Source of the DNA: CAYQPF01 sp964419225
GTDB taxonomy: Bacteria; Cloacimonadota; Cloacimonadia; Cloacimonadales; CAYQPF01
Assembly: GCA_964419225.1 (NCBI GenBank)
Contig: CAYQPF010000245.1
Span: 1 to 5,380 of the forward strand
Length of the DNA: 5,380 nt
Direction of reading: 5' to 3'
In this document: in pieces, positions 1-5,282 of the stretch
Layout of the letters: the number at the start of each line of letters is the position of its first letter
Position numbering within the stretch: position 1 is the stretch's first letter
Program-made: the position numbers and the translations under genes
The notes under the pieces: model-generated
Databases searched by the model: none
What the model saw: the letters and a program-made list of their open reading frames with translations, nothing else
What the model was told of the DNA's origin: nothing

Positions 1-2
1 GC

Positions 3-62
3 TTGCAATCGAACGAGGTTATATAATAAATATATGGTGAGTGAGATTGTAAGTCCTTCAAA
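3..62 (+). repeat. Repeat A, copy 1
   Basis: This 60-bp block is repeated in direct orientation at 4951-5010 with 57/60 identity; the three differences fall between positions 13 and 23. The last 37 bp (26-62) are identical. The window opens only two bases before it, so its upstream limit is unknown. A 17-codon reading from the ATG at 35 has no convincing ribosome binding site and is not called as a gene. Confidence 0.9.
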
Positions 63-162
63 TTCATTAGCTTCAGCCAGATTGTGAAGATTCTACTGCA
101 CAGTTCGGGTTTAAAGGATTATTTGTTATTCTATGTGCAACATATCTTTAGAAGTTATCTTT

Positions 163-267
163 GATCAGTGCTACTCAGTGAGGATTAGTGGCTAACACTC
201 AGGAAAAGCGTCTCTTCTTTCAAAAAGAATTATTCCAGCCACTGTAAAACACTGATTTTCACTGATC
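163..267. repeat. Imperfect dyad with 10-nt phased CAGTG/CACTG arms
   Basis: The left arm (163-180, gatcagtgctactcagtg) and right arm (250-267, cactgattttcactgatc) are inverted matches at 15 of 18 positions, separated by 69 bp. Within each arm the core word recurs every 10 bp (cagtg at 166 and 176; actgat at 251 and 261). The pattern resembles the CCACGGATTTCACGGATT-type intergenic repeats seen in many bacterial genomes. No coding role is apparent. Confidence 0.55.
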
Positions 268-346
268 CAGAGAAATCCTTTTTTTACAAGATTTACATTC
301 TGCTCAAAAATCCAACGTCCCAAATACTAATTAGTTCTCATCTCCC

Positions 347-442
347 CTAATTCGCTTAATTTGCACAATTCGTGGTAAAAATCTCTTTAAGCACATCTAT
401 TCCGGATATTAAACCACTAATTATACGAATTTAACTAATTAG
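347..442. repeat. Imperfect inverted repeat with AATT every 9 nt
   Basis: The left arm (347-375) and right arm (414-442) match as inverted repeats at 22 of 29 positions around a 38-nt loop. Each arm carries AATT at strict 9-nt spacing (349, 358, 367 and 419, 428, 437), so each arm is also a 9-nt tandem repeat. The outer left arm contains the word attcgtggtaaaa, which recurs at 564 and 759. It would form a long hairpin if transcribed. Confidence 0.6.
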
Positions 443-770
443 AGAGAAGATTACTTTTGTGATAAGAGAATGCATAACACACCCAATGAAGTTAAGTTAA
501 GGGAAAATGAGGTCTTTCTTATTAATTTACCCTCATCCTTCTCCCTTTCGCTTAATTCGCACCATTCGTGGTAAAATCTCTTTAAGCACATCTATTCCGG
601 ATATTAAACCACTAATTATACGAATTTAACTAATTAGAGAGAAGATTACTTTTGTGATAAGAGAATGCATAACACACCCAATGAAGTTAAGTTAAGGGAA
701 AATGAGGTCTTTCTTATTAATTTACCCTCATCCTTCTCCCTTTCGCTTAATTCGCACCATTCGTGGTAAA
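381..770 (+). repeat. Perfect tandem duplication of a 195-bp unit
   Basis: Positions 381-575 and 576-770 are identical over all 195 bp by reading. The motif at the unit's end (ttcgcttaattcgcaccatt, then cgtgg) occurs in a diverged form just upstream (351-375, 23/25 identical) and in exact form in each copy. This is the arrangement expected if unequal recombination between these short repeats amplified the unit. The unit length is divisible by three, but no reading frame is open through it, so coding is unlikely. The second inverted repeat (arms about 543-571 and 609-637) spans the copy junction. Confidence 0.92.
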
Positions 771-789
771 AATCTCTCTACTTGTTCAA

Positions 790-846
790 AAACAATTTGA
801 CAAATCTATACAATAATATAGAAATTACTCTGTATCCAGGAGGAAA
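790..846 (+). promoter_or_regulatory. Repeat B, copy 1: promoter and ribosome binding site of the gene at 848
   Basis: This 57-bp block recurs at 5224-5280 with a single difference (C830 versus T5264). It holds TTGACA (797-802), a weak candidate -10 TAGAAA (819-824, 16-nt spacing) and AGGAGG (838-843). Weaker similarity continues upstream to about 774. The -10 assignment is uncertain, since other AT-rich hexamers overlap it. Conservation in front of two unrelated genes is the stronger evidence of function. Transcription would start near 830, leaving a very short leader. Confidence 0.6.
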
Positions 847-847
847 T

Positions 848-2368
848 ATGTTCAAATTAAATTTTGCCAAATGCTTTTTCTGCTTAATAGCAGTATTTTT
901 TTGTACGTCAGTGCATGCACAGTATAGTTATGGTTTACATCAATCTGCTGAATACAACTTTAATTATCCTTTCCAGTATATCCAAACTTCCGGAGACAGT
1001 ATGTTGGTCTTCTACTATCTTGAGACTGACGGCAACATGGTAACAGTCCATTCAACTACCTTGGATCTTGAGGGTAATTTCTCACCGGATTTTGAGTACC
1101 CTTCTGTTGAGATTGACTCTTTACTGGCTCCCAATTTTGTCCAGTTTGGAGACCGGATACTTATCTCAACCTACTTTGTGGGTCAAATGGTTTACGATTT
1201 GATCATTATTGACGGAAATCAGCTCTATCATATTCAAGATACATATATCACTGATCAGGCTATCTGGAGCCATTACTTTGTATATAAGACCTACCCATAC
1301 ATAAAAGTGTTTGACTTTAATACTCTTCAGACAACTATTTTGACAACTATGTTGACAAGTGAACCAGCCAGATTTGTTACTCTCGGTGATGAATATCTTA
1401 TCCTTGATGAATACTCTTATGATATCCCCATTGCCAGGAAAATATTCGATCCTGAAATGAATTTAATTAATAGTTATAATCCTGCTAATGTCCAGATTCC
1501 TTCAGGTAATAACAATGATCTGAGTAATCAACTACTATCCAATTGGAACTTTTCCAATGTAAATAATGAGATGTATCTCAATTATAATATGAGTAACTCC
1601 GACTATGTTTATTATGTTGCAGGACAAAATTCACTGAATAATCTGCTGCATCTTTTTGTTCAGGATGATACACTCAGAATCGACAGATTATTTTCAAATG
1701 CTTCGGCTGAATTCATGGGTGCAGAACAGTTAAATGCTTATAATTTTTTTCTTGTAGATTATGAGAATTCACTGGTTTCTGCAAAAATGTACAGTTTCAC
1801 CAATCATGTACCTTTTAGCCAAAATACACTCCTGCCTAATCTGGCTCCGGTCAAAGTTACCCATATACAGAATAAGCCTGTGATCATAAACAGTAACTCG
1901 ACAAGTGACAATTTTACTCCCATTCTATACAATCAGAATTTTGGAGTATTATTCGACAGTTTATCTTTTGATTCGAATACTTTGGGCTTGAAGGTTTTCA
2001 GTTTGAGGAATACTTTATACTTTGTGGGAGTTAACACAATCCATGTTATCGAAATGGATTCTATAATCAGTACAACAGACCCAATCAGCCCGGAATCTAA
2101 GTTGAGTTTAAGTGTTTATCCAAGCCCATTTCAGGGTCACGCAACCATTAAAGTAAAATCCGAAACAAATAGTCCTGTTAATGTTTCAGTTTACAATATC
2201 AAAGGTCAAAAAGTTAATGTTTGGACAATAGAATCACCCCAAGCAGGTAAAACTTTGATATGGAAAGGTGAAAACAGTAAAGGTGAAAAATTGTCCACCG
2301 GAATGTATTTTCTGAAAGTAACAAACCGTGAAAGTCAATTTTCAAAAAAGGTATTGTTAATCAAATAG
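848..2368 (+). CDS. Exported surface protein, probable beta-propeller with FlgD/T9SS-like C-terminal domain
   Basis: This gene encodes 506 residues. The ATG at 848 is chosen because AGGAGG (838-843) lies 4 nt upstream and translation from it begins with a typical signal peptide: FKLNFAK, a hydrophobic core, then a likely cut after VHA (residue 24). The same frame stays open upstream to a TTG at 782, but that stretch is the conserved repeat B promoter region. The mature protein has no cysteine and is rich in Tyr, Asn and Asp. Roughly 40-50-residue modules recur in which a hydrophobic strand follows a Gly/Asn-Asp turn (for example GDRILISTYF, GDEYLILDEY, NKPVIINSN, RNTLYFVGV), which suggests a beta-propeller; that fold is inference. 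From about residue 415 the protein carries a FlgD/Ig-like domain (YPSPF at 424-428, VSVYNIKGQKV, GENSKGEKLSTGMYFLKV, KKVLLIK). Such domains end cell-surface or secreted proteins in FCB-group bacteria, often as type IX secretion signals. Substrate and partner are unknown. Confidence 0.9.
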   Translation: MFKLNFAKCFFCLIAVFFCTSVHAQYSYGLHQSAEYNFNYPFQYIQTSGDSMLVFYYLETDGNMVTVHSTTLDLEGNFSPDFEYPSVEIDSLLAPNFVQFGDRILISTYFVGQMVYDLIIIDGNQLYHIQDTYITDQAIWSHYFVYKTYPYIKVFDFNTLQTTILTTMLTSEPARFVTLGDEYLILDEYSYDIPIARKIFDPEMNLINSYNPANVQIPSGNNNDLSNQLLSNWNFSNVNNEMYLNYNMSNSDYVYYVAGQNSLNNLLHLFVQDDTLRIDRLFSNASAEFMGAEQLNAYNFFLVDYENSLVSAKMYSFTNHVPFSQNTLLPNLAPVKVTHIQNKPVIINSNSTSDNFTPILYNQNFGVLFDSLSFDSNTLGLKVFSLRNTLYFVGVNTIHVIEMDSIISTTDPISPESKLSLSVYPSPFQGHATIKVKSETNSPVNVSVYNIKGQKVNVWTIESPQAGKTLIWKGENSKGEKLSTGMYFLKVTNRESQFSKKVLLIK

Positions 2369-2384
2369 CCACTAGCATGGAGCA
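2369..2384 (+). repeat. Repeat C, copy 1 (post-stop 16-nt repeat)
   Basis: The unit ccactagcatggagca begins at the first base after the stop codon of the gene at 848-2368. It belongs to a four-member family with consensus NNAYTAGCRTNNAGCA. The flanking CCA and TGG can pair around a short loop. Confidence 0.65.
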
Positions 2385-2561
2385 TTAGTTACCATAACAG
2401 AGAATTACTTTCCACCAAAACCATCACGAAAGAGAAGGAGAATTAGAGACGCTAAGATCAGATTAACTCGGTAACTATAATTATGGCAGCCTCTTTCTAA
2501 CATAAAAAACTTACACATCAATTTATCAAACATTAATTAATAATAATCTATAAAATATTAT

Positions 2562-2590
2562 TTGACAAAATCTCTTTATTTATTATTCAC
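2562..2590 (+). promoter_or_regulatory. Candidate promoter for the gene at 2738
   Basis: TTGACA at 2562-2567 sits in the same local context (atttgacaaa) as the -35 box of repeat B. Candidate -10 sequences at about 2583-2590 (ttattcac) are poor matches. A start near 2597 would place the hairpin at 2605-2640 at the very 5' end of the transcript. Confidence 0.35.
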
Positions 2591-2604
2591 TAACGATTGT
2601 TACA

Positions 2605-2640
2605 TTCAAAGAGTTGTAGTTAATTACAAATATCTTTGAA
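2605..2640 (+). promoter_or_regulatory. Leader stem-loop upstream of the second surface-protein gene
   Basis: An 8-bp perfect stem (ttcaaaga 2605-2612 with tctttgaa 2633-2640) encloses a second 5-bp stem (ttgta 2614-2618 with tacaa 2625-2629) with a 6-nt loop. It lies 97 bp before the start codon. A role as a 5' mRNA-stabilising or regulatory hairpin is inference. There is no T-tract, so it is not an obvious terminator. Confidence 0.45.
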
Positions 2641-2737
2641 ATTAGTTAATGAATTTAAGATTTATCTCTTAATGGCATATTACTAATTTGATGAGAAGGT
2701 TGCTGGAATTAAGTTAAAGACATATGAAGGAGAAGTT

Positions 2738-4639
2738 ATGAAACAAATGAGAGAATTAATAATTCTGTTTATTCTTATGATGGGAATAAGTAGTGTCTGG
2801 GCACAAGATTTTACTGTAGAATCAGGGTCAACCCTAACAGTAACGGAGGATATTGAAATTGATGGCACCCTGGAAGTACTATCAGGAGGAACCTTAGACA
2901 CACGGACTTTTGTTATTAGTGGCACAGGGATGATTGTAATTGATGCCGGTGCAAATCTGATTGTAGGTCATGCAAATGGTATCTCAGGAATGGATCAAAC
3001 AACCTCAGGCTCAACTTATTCCAGTGGAGCGAACTATGAATTCAAAGGAGCATCAACTGGTACATTTGTAACAAACCCTACTGCCAATACTGTGAATAAT
3101 TTGATTATTAATAGTTCAGGCACTATTGATTTAGCTCAGAATATCACTGTAAGCAGTACTATTACATTTACCTCAGGCACCTTGAAATTAGGTGATTATG
3201 TTTTAACAGCCAACAATTATACAGGGACACCAACACTGGAATATAGTGGGAGCGGATATGCAACAGGGATTGGAGATGCTGCAGATATTACGATAACAAC
3301 CTACAGTCCTATACAATTACCTTCAATAGTTCATGACTTAGCTTACAGCACGGGGTTTTCTCTACCTAATAATGTAAGAGTAGATGGAAACTTGAGTTTT
3401 AACTATTCTTTTAATTTGGGTAATTATAATATGGAGCTCAATGGCACATTCACAGGTAATCCAGAAGTAGATTATCAAGGAACCGGTATAATAACAGGGA
3501 TAGACAGCTTAAGTTACATCTGTATTTTATGTAATTCAATTTCTTATCTTCCTCCACTTATTCATGAAATATGTTTTGATGGTGCAACAGATTATGTAGA
3601 TCTTCCCAATGATATCGAGACTACTACTATTTTCAGCTATGGGTGGGGTTTTGATCTCAATGGGAAGAAAATCACAGTAAGCAGAGCTGATTTTGCCATT
3701 ACAAATTGTATCTCGCTGTCAAGTCTTCGAGCTAGTAAAACAAATTTCTCACAGATCTGTGGAACAGAAACCAGTATTCCGCGTACCTGGACAGTAGAAG
3801 TTTATGCCAGCAATAATTTTACCATGAATTTTACATATCCGACAGGATTAACAGGTGACCATGTAAAAGTGATGAAAAGAATTAGTGGCAGTTCAGATCC
3901 ATGGGAACAACAAGGAGGAACTTATCTGGCTTCGGATGTCTCAGGGATGAGAACTGTCAGTGTAAGTACTGAAGATGTTAGCCACGTTTATGAATATACT
4001 CTAATCAATTATGAAGAAACCTTACCCGTTGAATTGACAACCTTTGCAGGTGTTTTTTTAGCGGATAAAGGTGTAACTTTGAACTGGACTTCTCAAACAG
4101 AAAGCAATGGTCTGGGTTACAATATTTACAGAAATGAAAGCTCTGAGCTGGCTACAGCTCAAAGAATGAATTTTAGTTTGATCCAGGCAGCCAATTCTTC
4201 AACGGCTAACAGTTACACATACACAGATAATGAACTTTTGAATCAAAACACCGACTACTACTACTGGTTACAGTATGTAGAAATGGATGGAAGTTTTTAT
4301 AGTTTCGGCCCTGCAAAAATCACAGTTACAGGAAATACTGTAGAGAATCCTGCTGTACCTGTTCATACAGCCTTGAATTCGACCTATCCCAATCCTTTCA
4401 ATCCCTCCACTACAATCAGTTATGCTTTGGTAGTACCTGCTAACGTTAATATTGAAGTATTTAATTCTAAAGGACAATTAGTTAAATCTCTTGTTAATAA
4501 GCATCAGAATGCCGGGGATTTTAGAATTACTTGGGAAGGCAAAGATAATAACAACAAAACCTGTACCAGTGGTGTTTATTTTATTAAAATGAATGCTGAT
4601 AACTATAGTTCAATCAAGAAGGTTATGTTGATAAAATAG
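2738..4639 (+). CDS. Exported beta-solenoid-like surface protein with FlgD/T9SS-like C-terminal sorting domain
   Basis: This gene encodes 633 residues. AAGGAG (2727-2732) lies 5 nt before the ATG, and the signal peptide is cut probably after VWA (residue 22). Residues about 24-150 have short Gly-rich strand-turn repeats (SGSTLTVTEDIEIDGTLEV, NNLIINSSGTIDL, SSTITFTSGTLKLG), the pattern of parallel beta-helix or solenoid surface proteins. Residues 149-224 and 225-304 look like a tandem duplication, each starting L/FNLG-Y and containing G-TG-TGI; a third start, FDLNGKK, occurs at 305. Residues about 345-425 (RTWTVEVYAS, then DPWEQQGG and a YTL strand) resemble the module that commonly precedes an LPVEL linker (429-433). 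An Fn3-like domain follows (LNWTSQTESNGLGYNIYRNE, around 450). The FlgD-like C-terminal domain begins with YPNPFNPSTT at 550 and ends KKVMLIK. Export and surface display, probably as an adhesin or matrix protein, are inferred; no catalytic motif is visible. Confidence 0.92.
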   Translation: MKQMRELIILFILMMGISSVWAQDFTVESGSTLTVTEDIEIDGTLEVLSGGTLDTRTFVISGTGMIVIDAGANLIVGHANGISGMDQTTSGSTYSSGANYEFKGASTGTFVTNPTANTVNNLIINSSGTIDLAQNITVSSTITFTSGTLKLGDYVLTANNYTGTPTLEYSGSGYATGIGDAADITITTYSPIQLPSIVHDLAYSTGFSLPNNVRVDGNLSFNYSFNLGNYNMELNGTFTGNPEVDYQGTGIITGIDSLSYICILCNSISYLPPLIHEICFDGATDYVDLPNDIETTTIFSYGWGFDLNGKKITVSRADFAITNCISLSSLRASKTNFSQICGTETSIPRTWTVEVYASNNFTMNFTYPTGLTGDHVKVMKRISGSSDPWEQQGGTYLASDVSGMRTVSVSTEDVSHVYEYTLINYEETLPVELTTFAGVFLADKGVTLNWTSQTESNGLGYNIYRNESSELATAQRMNFSLIQAANSSTANSYTYTDNELLNQNTDYYYWLQYVEMDGSFYSFGPAKITVTGNTVENPAVPVHTALNSTYPNPFNPSTTISYALVVPANVNIEVFNSKGQLVKSLVNKHQNAGDFRITWEGKDNNNKTCTSGVYFIKMNADNYSSIKKVMLIK

Positions 4640-4655
4640 GGACTAGCGTCCAGCA
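4640..4655 (+). repeat. Repeat C, copy 2 (post-stop 16-nt repeat)
   Basis: The unit ggactagcgtccagca begins at the first base after the TAG stop of the gene ending at 4639, exactly as copy 1 does after the other gene. GGAC (4640-4643) can pair with GTCC (4648-4651) around the loop TAGC. Confidence 0.7.
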
Positions 4656-4727
4656 TATGGTTCAGATATCTTATATCAGGTATTGGAACTCATGGATCTT
4701 TAATCATTTGATGCTAACTTATAATAG

Positions 4728-4759
4728 GGATTAGCGTCCAGCACCATTAGCATGGAGCA
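4728..4759 (+). repeat. Repeat C, copies 3 and 4 in tandem
   Basis: Two units sit head to tail with a 16-nt period: ggattagcgtccagca (4728-4743) and ccattagcatggagca (4744-4759). The flanking bases differ between units (GGA with TCC, CCA with TGG), but pairing is kept in both. The sequence after copy 4 resembles the sequence after copy 2 for about 30 bases, so this looks like a local duplication with an extra unit. Confidence 0.7.
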
Positions 4760-4769
4760 TATTAGGCAG

Positions 4770-4818
4770 GTATCATATTCCAGGTGTGGATAATATCAGA
4801 CCTATTGTCATATGATAC
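4770..4818. repeat. Inverted repeat of 9 bp
   Basis: gtatcatat (4770-4778) is perfectly inverted at 4810-4818, with a further aggt/acct pair inside. It could fold in the 3' region of the upstream transcript, before the terminator. Function is unknown. Confidence 0.45.
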
Positions 4819-4871
4819 GAACTTAAAGTTATATAACCTTGGTGATTTTATAAAATCAAAAGGAATAAATT

Positions 4872-4900
4872 AAGGGCATCCTAAGTGATGCCCTTCTTTA
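4872..4900 (+). terminator. Rho-independent terminator
   Basis: The perfect 9-bp stem aagggcatc (4872-4880) and gatgccctt (4887-4895) has a 6-nt loop and is followed by the T-rich tail ctttA. It lies 232 bp after the stop codon at 4639 with no gene in between, so it most likely ends the transcript of the second surface-protein gene. That would leave the repeat C units inside the 3' untranslated region. Confidence 0.8.
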
Positions 4901-4950
4901 CACGTCAGTTAGCTATGCACATATTTTAACCCGGATTGTGGTGTAGAGGT

Positions 4951-5010
4951 TTGCAATCGATCAAGGTTATCTAATAAATATATGGTGAGTGAGATTGTAA
5001 GTCCTTCAAA
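4951..5010 (+). repeat. Repeat A, copy 2
   Basis: This is a direct repeat of 3-62 with 57/60 identity, in the same orientation and again upstream of a repeat B copy and a gene. Similarity fades at about 5018, where the MITE-like element begins. Confidence 0.9.
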
Positions 5011-5014
5011 TTTC

Positions 5015-5183
5015 CTAGTGTCATGTCAAGCTTCATATGACTGTTGCATGTATAACCAGCATTGTTTAAATACCCGCTGACTCAATTCTCCTCTATCAAG
5101 AGGAGTACCGCGAAGCGGGGAGGTGTGTTGTGACCTGATCTTTTTCATTCTATTCTGTCAATCCAAACTTGACATGACACTAG
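5015..5183. mobile_element. MITE-like element with 16-bp perfect terminal inverted repeats
   Basis: The ends ctagtgtcatgtcaag (5015-5030) and cttgacatgacactag (5168-5183) are perfect inverses. If the palindromic CTAG at each end is a target duplication, the element's own inverted repeat is TGTCATGTCAAG (12 bp). The 169-bp length and lack of any coding frame fit a non-autonomous miniature transposon. Inside are two GC-rich hairpins (5088-5105 and 5108-5118). No transposase is present, so the mobilising family is unknown. Confidence 0.65.
5088..5118. repeat. Paired hairpins, REP-like
   Basis: ctcctct (5088-5094) pairs with agaggag (5099-5105) around atca. Immediately after, ccgc (5108-5111) pairs with gcgg (5115-5118) around gaa. 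A GGAG word followed by a compact GC stem resembles REP sequences associated with RAYT (REP-associated tyrosine) transposases. This local G+C is far above the surroundings. The REP assignment is inference. Confidence 0.45.
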
Positions 5184-5223
5184 ATCAATGACAAATAAGC
5201 AACATCATTTCTCTATTTATCAG

Positions 5224-5280
5224 AAACAATTTGACAAATCTATACAATAATATAGAAATTACTTTGTATCCAGGAGGAAA
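5224..5280 (+). promoter_or_regulatory. Repeat B, copy 2: promoter and ribosome binding site of the gene at 5283
   Basis: This block is 56/57 identical to 790-846. It contains TTGACA (5231-5236), the weak -10 candidate TAGAAA (5253-5258) and AGGAGG (5272-5277). Identity stops right at the start codon, and the two genes behind the copies are unrelated in their first residues. Confidence 0.6.
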
Positions 5281-5282
5281 AA

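Larger units (their letters stand above)
1..847. other. Repeat-rich non-coding stretch before the first surface-protein gene
   Basis: I see no credible gene here on either strand. The longest readings are short, lack ribosome binding sites and run through repeats. In order the stretch holds repeat A (3-62), unassigned AT-rich sequence (63-162), a phased dyad (163-267), unassigned sequence (268-346), two copies of a 195-bp unit (381-770) with 9-nt-phased AATT inverted repeats, and repeat B with the promoter and ribosome binding site of the gene at 848. Confidence 0.75.
2369..2737. other. Spacer between the two surface-protein genes
   Basis: I see no gene in this 369-bp AT-rich stretch. It starts with a copy of the 16-nt post-stop repeat, later holds a TTGACA promoter candidate and a leader hairpin, and ends with the ribosome binding site of the gene at 2738. 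No clear rho-independent terminator is visible for the gene ending at 2368. The spacing and the local promoter signals suggest that the second gene has its own transcript. Confidence 0.6.
4640..5282. other. Repeat-filled non-coding stretch after the second surface-protein gene
   Basis: I see no credible gene here. In order it holds three copies of repeat C within an imperfect local duplication (4640-4790), an inverted repeat (4770-4818), a rho-independent terminator (4872-4900), unassigned sequence (4901-4950), repeat A copy 2, a 169-bp MITE-like element and repeat B copy 2 leading into the gene at 5283. Confidence 0.7.

Noticed and set aside
35..88. Short frame starting in repeat A (17 codons)
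   Set aside because: There is no convincing ribosome binding site, and the second copy of repeat A leads to a different reading through a mobile element.
347..777. CRISPR array suggested by regularly repeated short motifs
   Set aside because: The units are a simple perfect tandem duplication with identical spacers, so there is no repeat-spacer structure, and no cas genes are present.
782..847. In-frame TTG start that would lengthen the first surface protein by 22 residues
   Set aside because: The stretch is the conserved repeat B promoter region. AGGAGG at 838-843 points to the ATG at 848, and a proper signal peptide begins there.
2386..2477. 8-bp inverted repeat tagttacc / ggtaacta as a terminator for the first gene
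   Set aside because: The arms are 76 bp apart and no T-tract follows, so it is not a terminator and is near chance expectation.
2683..2925. Reverse-strand open frame of 80 codons
   Set aside because: It overlaps the start and ribosome binding site of the well-supported forward gene, and has no ribosome binding site or family resemblance of its own.
4268..4477. Reverse-strand open frame of 69 codons
   Set aside because: It lies inside the Fn3-like and sorting-domain coding region of the forward gene and reads as a compositional shadow.
4829..4839. 11-bp inverted match (ttatataacct) to part of repeat A at 16-26
   Set aside because: It is short and AT-rich; it could be a decayed inverted copy, but chance is as likely.
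4844..4857. Perfect 14-bp palindrome gattttataaaatc as an operator
   Set aside because: It lies between a gene end and a terminator, not at a promoter, and is AT-only in its core.
4901..5010. Integron attC-like recombination site, suggested by repeated intergenic blocks before unrelated genes
   Set aside because: I found no matching core-site pair (GTTRRRY and its complement) in a foldable arrangement, and no integrase is visible.
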